From: Phyllobacterium zundukense
GTDB lineage: Bacteria; Pseudomonadota; Alphaproteobacteria; Rhizobiales; Rhizobiaceae
DNA: 64,000 bases
Direction: 5' to 3'
Assembly: GCF_002764115.1 (NCBI RefSeq)
Contig: NZ_CP017940.1
Span: forward strand, 3,508,501-3,572,500
In this document: piece by piece, positions 18,543 through 28,363 of the stretch
Position numbering within the stretch: the stretch's first letter is position 1
Layout of the letters: the number at the start of each line of letters is the position of its first letter
Translations under genes and position numbers: made by a program
Notes under the pieces: generated by a model
Databases searched by the model: none
Seen by the model: the letters and a program-made list of their open reading frames with translations, nothing else
What the model was told of the DNA's origin: nothing

Positions 18543-19549
18543 GCCAAGGCTCCTTCGGCCGCCGCAATATCCAGAATACGCAGTCCGGTCGCTTCATCTG
18601 TGACGAGCGTGTCCAGATGATTGCCACGCATGATGCTGAGGATTGGTCGCGCCTTGTTCGGTCCGCTCGCAACACCGATCTTACTCGGGATCGAGGCGAA
18701 TTCCCGCAACGTCAGCGAGACAAGAGAATCATTCAGGCTGTAGCCGCAAACCTGACCTCGGTCATCGAGCAGATGGGCCAGAAGTTCACAACTTGCGCCT
18801 GATTGCTCGATCGCCTCCCTGTCGGTACTCGAAGATGGGTGCAGATCATAATAGCTGGAATCATCGGTCAGGATTGAACCTATACCGACAAGGGCAACTT
18901 TCGCCTCCCGCGCCCGTTTGAAAACATCGGCCACCGAGCGCATGTTGATCAGCATCGAACGTTCCATGGCGTTGTCGGCAAAGAGCGGCGCGTGAATTTG
19001 ATAGGCGTGGCCGCCGAGCTTGTCCGCCATCAAAGTCGAGACATGGTTCACGTCGGTGTAATGCTTGCCCTGAACACAGCCCGTAGCCGGAACAACTTCG
19101 ACATCGAATGAACGCGGTACGTGCAACCCTGCAACGACAGCACTGACGCCCTTGCCGCCAGTGATGCAAATTGTGTCACCATCAGCGATTTCATCGATAA
19201 GCAGGCGCGCTGCCGCCTCGCCAACGGCCTGCAGGGCGGTTTGCGGATTGTCGGAAACCGTTGGCACGACGATAGCGCGTTTGATCCCGCCGAGAGCCAG
19301 CAACCGCTCCTCCAGATCGACCAGCGGCTCGACTGGAGATTTGATCTTGATCTCCACGAGGCCTAGCTCTCGGCCCCGCTTGATAAGGCGGTTCACGGTC
19401 GGTTGTGAGACACCTAGCTGGTCGGCAATCTGGGCCTGCGTCAGGCCTTCCAGGAAATGCAGGACCAATGCCTGATGCATTTGCCGCGCGATAACGATCT
19501 CCTCGCGAGGAACGGGGGATGGTTTCGTGTTGAGTCTGACGATCGTCAT
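18539..19549 (-). CDS. SorC-family sugar-responsive transcriptional regulator
   Basis: Regulator of 336 residues with an N-terminal helix-turn-helix (about residues 25-60, G-L-T-Q-A-Q-I-A-D-Q-L-G-V-S-Q-P-T-V-N-R) and a C-terminal sugar-phosphate binding domain with I-C-I-T-G-G-K-G-V-S-A, V-P-A-T-G-C-V-Q-G and V-A-L-V-G-I-G-S-I. SorC proteins are usually induced by a phosphorylated intermediate of the pathway they control. It is the fourth gene of the operon, starts just after the permease stop, and most likely controls the promoter upstream of 23208. Confidence 0.92.
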   Translation of the reverse strand: MTIVRLNTKPSPVPREEIVIARQMHQALVLHFLEGLTQAQIADQLGVSQPTVNRLIKRGRELGLVEIKIKSPVEPLVDLEERLLALGGIKRAIVVPTVSDNPQTALQAVGEAAARLLIDEIADGDTICITGGKGVSAVVAGLHVPRSFDVEVVPATGCVQGKHYTDVNHVSTLMADKLGGHAYQIHAPLFADNAMERSMLINMRSVADVFKRAREAKVALVGIGSILTDDSSYYDLHPSSSTDREAIEQSGASCELLAHLLDDRGQVCGYSLNDSLVSLTLREFASIPSKIGVASGPNKARPILSIMRGNHLDTLVTDEATGLRILDIAAAEGALA

Positions 19550-19550
19550 G

Positions 19551-20555
19551 TCAGGAAGCCTTCCGCTTGTGCAGAAAATGATCGATGGAGACGGCCCCAA
19601 GCAGGATGCACCCCTTTATCATGTCCTGCCAGTAAACCGACACATTGAGCAGAACCAGCGAACTGGTCACAACCGAGAGCAATGCTATCCCAAGAATGGC
19701 ACCAAGTATCGTCCCCGACCCACCATTGAGCGATGCACCGCCGATGACCGCAGCGGCGATGATGTTGAGTTCCATGCCGACACCGAACGTGGGCGTAGCG
19801 GCGCCGAAACGCGACATGTAGATGACGCCTGCAAAACCCGCGAGTGTCGAGCAGAGCACCGTCACCCAAAATTTCACATGGTTAGTCCTGATTCCGGAAT
19901 AGAGTGCGGCTTTCTCGTTACTGCCCGTATAGAAAACCTTGCGCAGGGCAGTTGCACGTCTGAGAAGGAAATCGAAGAGCATGACGACAGCGAAAAAGAT
20001 GATGATGACATAGGGAATGCCGTGAAAACTGCCCTGCCCGACGGCCTTGAATGCCGGGGGTAGTGTAAAGAGCGAAAGCGGGGTTCCCTTGGTGATAATC
20101 AGGCACAGGCCACGGACTATGACCATGCCTGCGAGCGACGTGATGAAATGATTGAGTCCCACCACAGTGACAAAGAAACCCATGACGCAACCGATCAGCG
20201 CGCTGGCGAGAATACCGATGAGGGAGGCGCTCCATGGATCGAGCCCGGCAAGGAACAGTGAGCCCGAAAGCACCATTGCAAAGCAGACGACCGAACCTAC
20301 GGCAAGGTCAATGCCACCGACGATAAGCAGGATCGTCATTCCGACAACGACAATACCCTCCACGGAAAAACTCATCAGCATCGCGCGGAAATTGCCGAGC
20401 GTGAGAAAATGCGGCGAAGCAAAGCTCATGGCAACGCATAGCGCGAGAATAATTGCGATCAGGCCTGCCTCCCGCATGGAGCCTATTCTTTTCCAGGACG
20501 GAGACCGCACTGCCTTTGTCCCCATCGTATCAGCCAACATTTGCTCGTCTCCCAT
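19551..20555 (-). CDS. Sugar ABC transporter permease, RbsC type
   Basis: Integral membrane subunit of a ribose-type (CUT2) importer, about 334 residues with roughly eight to ten hydrophobic segments. Family features are G-I-D-L-A-V-G-S-V-V-C-F-A-M in the first third and G-G-A-S-L-N-G-G-S-G-T-I-L-G-A in the last third. Two starts are possible: 20573, which overlaps the ATPase gene, and 20555, eight bases after its stop; I chose the latter. It works with the ATPase and binding protein upstream. Confidence 0.9.
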   Translation of the reverse strand: MGDEQMLADTMGTKAVRSPSWKRIGSMREAGLIAIILALCVAMSFASPHFLTLGNFRAMLMSFSVEGIVVVGMTILLIVGGIDLAVGSVVCFAMVLSGSLFLAGLDPWSASLIGILASALIGCVMGFFVTVVGLNHFITSLAGMVIVRGLCLIITKGTPLSLFTLPPAFKAVGQGSFHGIPYVIIIFFAVVMLFDFLLRRATALRKVFYTGSNEKAALYSGIRTNHVKFWVTVLCSTLAGFAGVIYMSRFGAATPTFGVGMELNIIAAAVIGGASLNGGSGTILGAILGIALLSVVTSSLVLLNVSVYWQDMIKGCILLGAVSIDHFLHKRKAS

Positions 20556-20562
20556 ACTTTCT

Positions 20563-22110
20563 TCAGGCGGCATGTTCTGATGCCAGCCGGTTTCGTGCAT
20601 TCTGCGCATGATTGGCACCTGACGCGAGCCGGATAACCGCTTCTTCCGTCATCGCGTCCGCATCCAGTTGACCAGCCACTGTACCTTCGCGGATGACGAT
20701 CACCCGGTCACACAGCCCGAGCAATTCGGGGAGTTCGGAAGAGATGACGATGATGCCAATTCCGGACATGGCGAGTTCGCGCAAAAGCAAGTGGATTTCC
20801 GATTTTGCGCCAACGTCGATGCCACGCGTCGGTTCATCCATCACTATCACCTTGGGCTGAACGGCGAGCTGTTTGGCAATTGCCACTTTCTGCTGATTGC
20901 CGCCGCTGAGCGAGGACACGGGCGCGTCGATACTGCCCATTCGAATGTTCAGTTTTCGCGAAAAATCGCCGGCGAGCTCTGCCTCTCTCTTGGCGTCGAT
21001 CAATCCAAGGTGTCCGGTCAACGCCCCCAGGTTAAGGACCGAAATATTCTGGGCAATCGAAAGGTCCAGGAAGACACCCGAGCCCTTACGGTCTTCCGAC
21101 AGATAGACGAGGCCGGCTTTCACCGCGTCCGCATAGGTTTTAATCACCTGCGGCTGGCCATGCAGCAGAATTTCGCCACTTGTGGTGGCTCGCAGTCCGC
21201 AGATCCCTTCAGCAATTTCCGTGCGGCCGGAGCCGATCAAGCCGCCAATGCCAAGAATCTCCCCCCTCATCAGATCAATACTTACATCGCGGAAACGATC
21301 TCTGTCGCCAAGGCCGCGAACCGAGAGGATTGCCTCGGACGACCGTTCGTCAGCCGATTGCTTAGGCGGATAAAGTTGTGTGATCTCGCGACCGACCATC
21401 CGGCGAACGACGTCGTCAGGTGTCAAATCGGCGACACGCTCAGTCGACACGTAACGGCCGTCACGCAGAACAGTCACCCGGTCACAAAGGGAGAATATTT
21501 CGGCCATCCGGTGGCTGATGTAGATGACGGAAATGCCATTGGCCTTCAAATCGCGGATGATCTCAAAAAGTATCCTGGTTTCGGATTCCGTCAGCGCAGC
21601 GGTCGGCTCATCGAAGATCAGCACCCGGCAGTCGAGCGTCAAGGCTTTCGCGATCTCGACCAGCTGTTGGCTGGAGATAGGTAGATCACCGACCTTGCGT
21701 CGAACGTCGATAGGTGCGAGCCGGTTCATCACTTCTTGTGCCTCGCGTTCCAGCTTGCGATAGTTCATCAACAGCGAGCGCTGTCGGCTGGTGGATGCCA
21801 TGAAGATATTTTCCGCCGCGCTCGCATCCGGGCAAAGTGCAATCTCCTGGTGAACCAGTCCCAGACCAAGCGACTGTGCGACGGAAGGCGACGCGATCTT
21901 CACCGGATTACCCTCGATGAAAATCTCTCCCTCATCCGGTTGCAGCACACCGGCTATAATGTTCATGAGCGTCGACTTTCCAGCGCCGTTCTCGCCGCAA
22001 AGCGCATGAATCTCACCCTGTTCCAGGCTGAAATTCACATTCGTCAGTGCCTTCACTGCACCGAAATGTTTTGTGACGTTGCGGATATCCAGGACCGGTT
22101 TCGGCATCAT
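20563..22110 (-). CDS. Sugar ABC transporter ATPase, RbsA type (two domains)
   Basis: Duplicated ATPase of 515 residues typical of CUT2 importers. The N-terminal domain has Walker [10 protein letters not shown] and D-E-P-T-A-A-L-T-E. The second domain has the usual degenerate Walker A (GLIGSGRTE) and signature [15 protein letters not shown]. Only one half is therefore fully catalytic, as is normal. The start at 22110 has GGAAGAG upstream. It is separated from the binding-protein gene by 69 bases containing a strong hairpin. Confidence 0.93.
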   Translation of the reverse strand: MMPKPVLDIRNVTKHFGAVKALTNVNFSLEQGEIHALCGENGAGKSTLMNIIAGVLQPDEGEIFIEGNPVKIASPSVAQSLGLGLVHQEIALCPDASAAENIFMASTSRQRSLLMNYRKLEREAQEVMNRLAPIDVRRKVGDLPISSQQLVEIAKALTLDCRVLIFDEPTAALTESETRILFEIIRDLKANGISVIYISHRMAEIFSLCDRVTVLRDGRYVSTERVADLTPDDVVRRMVGREITQLYPPKQSADERSSEAILSVRGLGDRDRFRDVSIDLMRGEILGIGGLIGSGRTEIAEGICGLRATTSGEILLHGQPQVIKTYADAVKAGLVYLSEDRKGSGVFLDLSIAQNISVLNLGALTGHLGLIDAKREAELAGDFSRKLNIRMGSIDAPVSSLSGGNQQKVAIAKQLAVQPKVIVMDEPTRGIDVGAKSEIHLLLRELAMSGIGIIVISSELPELLGLCDRVIVIREGTVAGQLDADAMTEEAVIRLASGANHAQNARNRLASEHAA

Positions 22111-22139
22111 GACGCACTCTTCCAACTAGCTTCGCAAAG

Positions 22140-22168
22140 GGCTATCCAGACTTCCGGTCTGGATAGCC
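22140..22168 (-). terminator. 12-bp hairpin after the binding-protein gene
   Basis: Perfect inverted repeat GGCTATCCAGAC / GTCTGGATAGCC with a 5-base loop, twelve bases past the stop of the binding-protein gene in the direction of transcription. No run of T follows on that side, so it is more likely an mRNA-stabilising or partial terminator that keeps binding protein in excess over membrane subunits. Confidence 0.7.
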
Positions 22169-22179
22169 AGCTGAAAAGC

Positions 22180-23208
22180 TTACTCCTCGATACCCTTGGT
22201 GCCACGACGCTTGAGGTACTTGTCCCAGAAGAAATCATCCGCATTCTCGGCGGTGACAATGGAAAGGCCATTGTCCACCAAGGGAATGCTCATCGGATTG
22301 AACCCTGCACGCTTGGCGTCGTTCATGGGGTCGATCAGTTCCGGATGCTTGGCCAGCCAGAGCAGCATAAAGCCCATATAGCCCTGCATGCCTTGATTGG
22401 GGTTGATCGAGCCGAAGACTTCACCGGCCTTGATCATGTCAAGGATGTTGGCGTTGACGTCCGCACACATGACAAGAATCTTGCCGCCGCTTTCCTTGTT
22501 GGCCTGAGCAGCACCGATTGCCGAATTCGCCTCGGGCATGAAGACGGCTCCGAGGTTGGGATTGGCCTGAACAATACTCATCAAGCCCTGATAGGCCTTG
22601 GTCGGGTCCTGATTCGATGCCGCTCTGCCGACAAGCTTCATTTCAGGCCACTTTGCCTTCATGCGATCGATGAAAGCCGTGACGCGCTTGTCATGATTGT
22701 CCTGCCCCGGATTCTCGAGGACGGCATATTCGCCCTTACCACCCAGCTTTGTGGCGATGGCATCGGCAGCGTAGGTACCCTCGCGAATATTGTCGGAAGT
22801 AATGAACGAAATTCGTTTGGAAAGCGGAGAATCGGCCGCAAATGTTACGATCGCCGTACCTTGATCGATCGCCCGGTTGATTGGCTCTACAAATGGATCA
22901 GAGTTCATCGGGTGAACGAGGATGCCAGCAGGATTCTGCGCCAGTGCCTGGTCGAAGCTGGCGATCTGCTTATTAACGTCATACTCTGGTGTCCCGGTAT
23001 AGGCTGTTTCGCAGCCGAGCTGCTTGCCCGCCTGCTTGAACATTTCATATACGGGGAACCAGTATTCGACGCCTGAAACCATTACATTCATGACGTATTT
23101 TTCGCCCGGCTCGCAGCGAAACGGCGATTCCGTCTCAGCACTGGCAGAAGAAGCGAAAAGTGTCGTTGCAAGGACCGCCATTGCGGTCGTGCTTAAAAAA
23201 GTGCGCAA
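22180..23208 (-). CDS. Periplasmic sugar-binding protein, RbsB type
   Basis: Substrate-binding subunit of 342 residues, first gene of the nine-gene operon. A signal peptide ends at A-S-S-A-S-A-E near residue 25. The mature part follows the peripla_BP_4 pattern, with I-L-V-H-P-M-N-S-D-P, I-V-T-F-A-A-D-S-P and V-F-M-P-E-A-N-S-A-I-G-A. It lacks the cysteine of a lipobox. The ligand is unknown; the downstream enzymes suggest a polyol or unusual sugar. Confidence 0.92.
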   Translation of the reverse strand: MRTFLSTTAMAVLATTLFASSASAETESPFRCEPGEKYVMNVMVSGVEYWFPVYEMFKQAGKQLGCETAYTGTPEYDVNKQIASFDQALAQNPAGILVHPMNSDPFVEPINRAIDQGTAIVTFAADSPLSKRISFITSDNIREGTYAADAIATKLGGKGEYAVLENPGQDNHDKRVTAFIDRMKAKWPEMKLVGRAASNQDPTKAYQGLMSIVQANPNLGAVFMPEANSAIGAAQANKESGGKILVMCADVNANILDMIKAGEVFGSINPNQGMQGYMGFMLLWLAKHPELIDPMNDAKRAGFNPMSIPLVDNGLSIVTAENADDFFWDKYLKRRGTKGIEE

Positions 23209-23547
23209 GTGTCCTCCTCGAGGCCGAAGCCCCTCCCATTGGTCTGTGGCGCCTTAGCGGGCCACCGGTTCGTTATGAAGACCAGCAATCCTCCTCGAAT
23301 GCTGTCACGACTAGCCAAGCGCAAAGAAAAGCCGTTGTCAATATAATTCATACTGTGAATTATAATTCAGTATAATCTTGAGATCATGTTAATGGGTATT
23401 CTGGGGGACCGGCAGCCATTGGAAGAGTCTGCGCCTAAAGAATGATCCAGATGCACGTAAATGTGCAAACTTGAGGCAGTTTCGATAGCAACCCTTTGAA
23501 AAGATTAGGCACATCTATTTGGCACGAGACTTGCTTACACAGCTTGT
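23209..23547. promoter_or_regulatory. Divergent promoter region of polyol operon and GntR gene
   Basis: 339 bases between oppositely directed genes. An AT-rich block at 23335-23385 contains the palindrome TGAATTATAATTCA (23356-23369) with a related AATTCA copy on its left, a good candidate SorC operator. A second dyad, CTTG-4-CAAG at 23543-23554, surrounds the GntR start codon and could serve autoregulation. The GntR gene has no clear Shine-Dalgarno. Confidence 0.55.
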
Positions 23548-24303
23548 ATGCAAGATGAACCTGTTCAAACGACCTCAAAAGACGCCATCGAAGAGGCAAT
23601 CGTCTCGGGGATTCTTTCCGCGCGTATCAAACCTGGTACGCGTCTGAGCGAAAATCAGCTTGCCACTCTGTTCGGGGTGTCTCGCACACGTGTCAGGGAA
23701 GCGATGATGCGCCTTGAGACAAGGTGCATTGTGCAGGTTAGCCCGCGGCGCGGCTGGTTCGTTGTGGAACCGTCTGCCGAAGAAGCGATGGCCGTATACG
23801 AGGCTCGCCGCATTATCGAGGCAGGGCTGTTGCGCAGCATGAGAACGCTTACGGACAAGGGCCTAGCCTCCCTTCACGGCCATCTGGCAGAGGAAAAAGC
23901 TGCGATGGCGGCCGGTGACCGTCAACGCCTGACCTGTCTGATGGGCGATTTCCATATCCGTATTGCCGAGTTGGCAGGCAACGCTGTTCTCACTGAAATT
24001 CTCCGTGATCTCACCGCGCGGACAATTCTCATCTCAATGCTCTATCAGTCGGATTTCCACGCCATGCAGTCCCATCTTGGGCATTGCCGGATTGTCGAAG
24101 CCTTGGAGGAGGGTGACTTTTCCGAGGCCGCGACGCTGTCCATTCAGCATCTTGATGAAGTTGAGGCAGGGCTGGATCTGACGAAGCGTCCAGATCCCCT
24201 GGCCGAACTGCGAAACTCACTTTCGCTTCCTCCCAAAGAACGTCCCGCCACTTCTTCCGGCGGCACAAATGACAAGTCCACCACCTCAAAGGAGAATGAA
24301 TAG
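23548..24303 (+). CDS. GntR-family (FCD/FadR subgroup) regulator
   Basis: Transcription factor of 251 residues. The winged helix at residues 10-75 has L-S-E-N-Q-L-A-T-L-F-G-V-S-R-T-R-V-R-E-A-M and a wing with V-S-P-R-R-G-W-F-V. The FCD domain keeps metal-site residues in M-G-D-F-H-I-R-I, S-H-L-G-H-C-R-I and the later I-Q-H-L-D-E. The C-terminus is an extended Ser/Thr-rich tail of about 35 residues. Its stop is two bases ahead of the amino acid binding-protein gene, so it is in that operon and probably controls it. Confidence 0.9.
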   Translation: MQDEPVQTTSKDAIEEAIVSGILSARIKPGTRLSENQLATLFGVSRTRVREAMMRLETRCIVQVSPRRGWFVVEPSAEEAMAVYEARRIIEAGLLRSMRTLTDKGLASLHGHLAEEKAAMAAGDRQRLTCLMGDFHIRIAELAGNAVLTEILRDLTARTILISMLYQSDFHAMQSHLGHCRIVEALEEGDFSEAATLSIQHLDEVEAGLDLTKRPDPLAELRNSLSLPPKERPATSSGGTNDKSTTSKENE

Positions 24304-24304
24304 A

Positions 24305-25090
24305 ATGCTCGCACGAAACATCCTCGTCGCCTTTGCGACATTTGCCGCAACCCTCGGATTCACTTCGCTGTCCCACGCTGACGCCTTGGCCGACATCACG
24401 TCGCGCGGCACGATCCGCGTCGCCGTTCCACAGGATTTTCCGCCATTCGGCAGCGTGGGCACGGACATGGCACCGATGGGTTATGACATCGACATGGCCA
24501 ATCTGATCGCAGAACAACTCGGCGTGAAGGCCGAACTCGTGCCGGTCACCAGTGCAAACCGCATTCCCTATCTGCAGACCAACAAGGTTGATCTGGTTAT
24601 TTCCAGCCTCGGCAAGAATCCGGACCGTGAAAAGGTCATCGATTTCACGACCGCGTATGCGCCCTTCTTCAATGGTGTGTTTGCGCCTGCCGAGTTTTCT
24701 GCGGCGAAGGCTGAAGACCTTGCGGGCAAGATTGTCGGTGTCACACGCGGTGCCGTTGAAGACCTCGAGCTCACCAAGATCGCGCCGGCTGACACCGTGA
24801 TCAAACGCTATGAAGACAATAACGGCACCATCTCGGCCTTCCTTTCCGGTCAGGTTGAAGCTGTTGCAACCGGCAACGTCGTTGCAGCAGCGATCCTTGC
24901 CCAGAACCCGCCGAAACGCCCGGAGCTGAAATTCCTTATCAAGAACTCGCCCTGCTATATCGGCCTCAACAAGAATGAAACGGCACTGCTTGAAAAACTG
25001 AACGCCATCATCGCCACCGCCAAGTCTGACGGGAAGCTCAACATCGTCTCGCAAAAGTGGCTCGGCGCCGATCTTCCGGCCGACCTCTGA
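24305..25090 (+). CDS. Polar amino acid ABC transporter binding protein
   Basis: Periplasmic binding protein of 261 residues (SBP family 3). The signal peptide ends at S-H-A-D-A near residue 25. Then come R-G-T-I-R-V-A-V-P-Q-D-F-P-P-F-G, G-Y-D-I-D-M-A-N-L-I-A and D-L-V-I-S-S-L-G-K-N-P-D-R-E-K, the standard amino-acid-binding pattern. The start at 24305 has AGGAG about ten bases upstream; an ATG at 24296 is too close to it. The ligand is some polar amino acid or opine-like compound. Confidence 0.92.
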   Translation: MLARNILVAFATFAATLGFTSLSHADALADITSRGTIRVAVPQDFPPFGSVGTDMAPMGYDIDMANLIAEQLGVKAELVPVTSANRIPYLQTNKVDLVISSLGKNPDREKVIDFTTAYAPFFNGVFAPAEFSAAKAEDLAGKIVGVTRGAVEDLELTKIAPADTVIKRYEDNNGTISAFLSGQVEAVATGNVVAAAILAQNPPKRPELKFLIKNSPCYIGLNKNETALLEKLNAIIATAKSDGKLNIVSQKWLGADLPADL

Positions 25091-25174
25091 TCAAAGGACC
25101 CTCTATGGCCACGTCATCCCACAATTCATCGTGGGATGACAAACCACCATCGGCGCAAGAGAGAGGACATTATC

Positions 25175-25846
25175 TTGAGCTATCATTTTGAATTCAGCTG
25201 GTTGCTTCAGTATTACCCGCAAATCCTCAAGGGTATCCTGATAACTATCGAGCTTATCGCGATCGGCGGAGTGCTGGGCATTTCACTCGGCATCATCTGC
25301 GCCTGGACCCGGGCTCTCGGCCCAGCATGGCTGAAACCTGTTGTTGCGGCCTATGTCGAACTTATCCGAAACACGCCCTTTCTGATCCAGCTCTTCTTCA
25401 TCTTCTTCGGCCTTCCATCGCTCGGATTGCAACTCAATGAACTGACCGCCGCCAATATCGCCATGGTCGTCAATCTCGGAGCCTATAGCTGCGAGATCAT
25501 TCGGGCAGGCATCCAGGCAACGCCGAAGGGTCAGTTCGAGGCTGGTGCCAGTCTCGCCATGACACGTTTCGAGACCTTCAGGCATGTCGTTCTCGTGCCG
25601 TCACTACAACGTATCTGGCCAGCATTGTCCTCGCAGGTCGTCATCGTCATGCTCGGTTCGTCCGTGGTGTCGCAGATCGCTGCCGAAGACCTGACTTTCG
25701 CCGCCAACTTCATCCAGTCTCGCACGTTCCGGGCATTCGAGGCCTACACCGTCTCGACGGCGATCTATCTCGCGCTGGCGATCCTGCTCAGACAGGTGCT
25801 CGTGATCCTCGGGGGCTTCATTTTTCCAAGGAGGCTGGCCCGATGA
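25175..25846 (+). CDS. Polar amino acid ABC transporter permease (first)
   Basis: HisM/GlnP-type permease of about 223 residues with five or so membrane helices. The family loop is E-L-I-R-N-T-P-F-L-I-Q-L-F-F-I-F-F-G, and the EAA motif is E-A-G-A-S-L-A-M-T-R. I chose a TTG start at 25175 because GAGAGGA lies seven bases upstream and the protein begins there as in relatives; an ATG at 25136 in the same frame would add 13 polar residues. Ends with an ATGA overlap to the second permease. Confidence 0.88.
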   Translation: MSYHFEFSWLLQYYPQILKGILITIELIAIGGVLGISLGIICAWTRALGPAWLKPVVAAYVELIRNTPFLIQLFFIFFGLPSLGLQLNELTAANIAMVVNLGAYSCEIIRAGIQATPKGQFEAGASLAMTRFETFRHVVLVPSLQRIWPALSSQVVIVMLGSSVVSQIAAEDLTFAANFIQSRTFRAFEAYTVSTAIYLALAILLRQVLVILGGFIFPRRLAR

Positions 25847-26479
25847 TCGAATTTACGACATGGGATATCATCCGTAACCTGCTGCTCGCAACGCGCTGGA
25901 CGGTTCTCCTGTCGCTTGTCTCCTTTATAGGCGGCGGCACGGTCGGACTGCTTCTCCTGTTCTTGCGCATTAGCAAACGCAAAACACTGCGCAGCTTCGC
26001 CAAATACTACATTGAGCTCTTCCAGGGCACACCGCTTTTGATGCAGCTGTTCATTGCCTTCTTCGGCCTTGGACTTTTCGGCATCGACGTGCCGGCATGG
26101 CTGGCTGCTGGACTGGCGCTCATCCTCTGGACCGCATCGTTTCTTGCCGAAATCTGGCGCGGCTGCGTTGAGGCGGTTGCCAAGGGACAATGGGAAGCTT
26201 CCGCCAGTCTTGGCATGGGCCGGTTCCAGCAGATGCGCTACGTCATCCTCCCCCAGGCATTGAAAGTCGCCCTGCCACCGACCGTCGGCTTCTCCGTTCA
26301 GGTCGTCAAGGGCACTGCTCTTACCTCGATCATTGGCTTCGTCGAATTGTCGAAGGCCGGAACAGTCGTCACCAATGCAACCTTTCAGCCCTTCGTCGTC
26401 TACGGGCTTGTTGCTCTCATCTATTTCGCGCTCTGCTGGCCATTGTCCAAGAGCAGCCAGATTCTGGAAAGGAAGCTCA

Positions 26480-26502
<23 letters not shown>
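25843..26502 (+). CDS. Polar amino acid ABC transporter permease (second)
   Basis: HisQ-type permease of 219 residues. It has the pairing loop Y-I-E-L-F-Q-G-T-P-L-L-M-Q-L-F and the EAA motif E-A-S-A-S-L-G-M-G-R. It pairs with the first permease to form the membrane channel. It overlaps both neighbours, by 4 bases upstream and 23 bases downstream with the ATPase. Confidence 0.92.
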
Positions 26503-27205
<703 letters not shown>

Positions 27206-27518
27206 CCAGTCCGGATATTTGGTGGCGTGGTGGTGGGTGGTACGCAGGGCATCAGCTCACAAGGCTCAGACATCAGCGATCACGGATTGCGATCAGCCGC
27301 GCGCCACAATATTCCTGATCGATGTTTGGTGCCGCATGGTCTGCCATTGGTAGCGGATCTAATCCTAAACCAACTGCCTGGTGCCTCGCGGCAACAGAGC
27401 CGAGTCCGCTGTTGCCAATATTCATAATGAAAACAGAATTGAGATTACTTCCTACTATGTAAGTGTGTACTTTCGTTCTTCCACACCTATAATTCCACCA
27501 TCGAGATGGAAGGCTCCA
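27206..27518. other. Intergenic stretch without a recognisable gene
   Basis: About 313 bases between the importer operon and the GGKEF gene. No motif, terminator or second gene was found. The part from 27420 is AT-richer and may hold the promoter of the next gene. Confidence 0.45.
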
Positions 27519-28280
27519 ATGAAATACTACAATTATTTGGTGCTGAAGTTTGAAGAGCTGACCCCACTCAAACAGATTGTTCTCCTGCTTGTGTTGGGGA
27601 GCATTTTGGCAAACGTTCTTGCCGTGCTCTTCTTCCGTCTAGGCGGGTACGACCGCGTGGATAAGACCGTCTTTCTGACGACCGTCATTGTGCTCATTGT
27701 CGGCGGTCCGTTGGGTGCATTTCTCGTTGGCCAGAATTACAAGCTCAAGCTAATGGCGGAGGAATTGGAAACAGCGTTTCGCAAGGACGGCATGACGGGA
27801 CTTTCGACGCGTCATGAGTTTCATATCCGGACCGAGCGTTTAATCAGAAATAGCAGCCTCGCGTTAAGTGCTGGAGCCGTTCTTTACATAGACGCAGATC
27901 ATTTCAAGGCCATTAATGACAGATTTGGTCATGTAATCGGCGATGGCATACTTCTTGAGCTCGGCACGATGATCCGTGAGACCATGGGCAGACGCGACGT
28001 CGGAGCTCGTTTTGGAGGAAAAGAGTTCGCCATATTCCTCACCGACGCTGACTACGGTAAAGCCGCATGGATGGCCGAGAAATTGTTGATGGGCGCGCGG
28101 GGAATTTCCCGAAAAGTAAACGGCCAAGAGTTATTCGTGACAGTAAGTATTGGCGTTTCGTTCCACGAGCCCGGCCAGACGCTGGAACATCTCTTGGCCG
28201 CAGCTGACGAGTGTCTCTTGCAGGCCAAAGATCAAGGACGTGACCGTGTGGTCTTCGCGCAAATCACATCGCACGCATGA
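27519..28280 (+). CDS. Membrane GGDEF-domain protein with GGKEF signature
   Basis: Protein of 253 residues with two N-terminal membrane helices (about residues 20-42 and 50-72) and a C-terminal GGDEF domain. The domain keeps L-Y-I-D-A-D-H-F-K-A-I-N-D-R-F-G-H and G-V-S-F-H-E-P, but the active-site loop reads F-G-G-K-E-F instead of G-G-D/E-E-F. The changed residue normally binds metal and helps catalysis, so cyclic-di-GMP synthesis is doubtful. The ATG at 27519 has GGAAGG six bases upstream. It may act as a c-di-GMP or GTP binding sensor instead. Confidence 0.85.
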   Translation: MKYYNYLVLKFEELTPLKQIVLLLVLGSILANVLAVLFFRLGGYDRVDKTVFLTTVIVLIVGGPLGAFLVGQNYKLKLMAEELETAFRKDGMTGLSTRHEFHIRTERLIRNSSLALSAGAVLYIDADHFKAINDRFGHVIGDGILLELGTMIRETMGRRDVGARFGGKEFAIFLTDADYGKAAWMAEKLLMGARGISRKVNGQELFVTVSIGVSFHEPGQTLEHLLAAADECLLQAKDQGRDRVVFAQITSHA

Positions 28281-28363
28281 ATCAGCTTGGTCCAACACGC
28301 CGCCTTTAACTGGCTTTAATCCAACGGGTCTAATGAAAGCCATGACGAATAAAGTTCGCTTTT

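Noticed and set aside
20668..23076. Two long plus-strand frames (338 and 446 codons)
   Set aside because: Shadows of the RbsA- and RbsB-type genes on the other strand; no motif.
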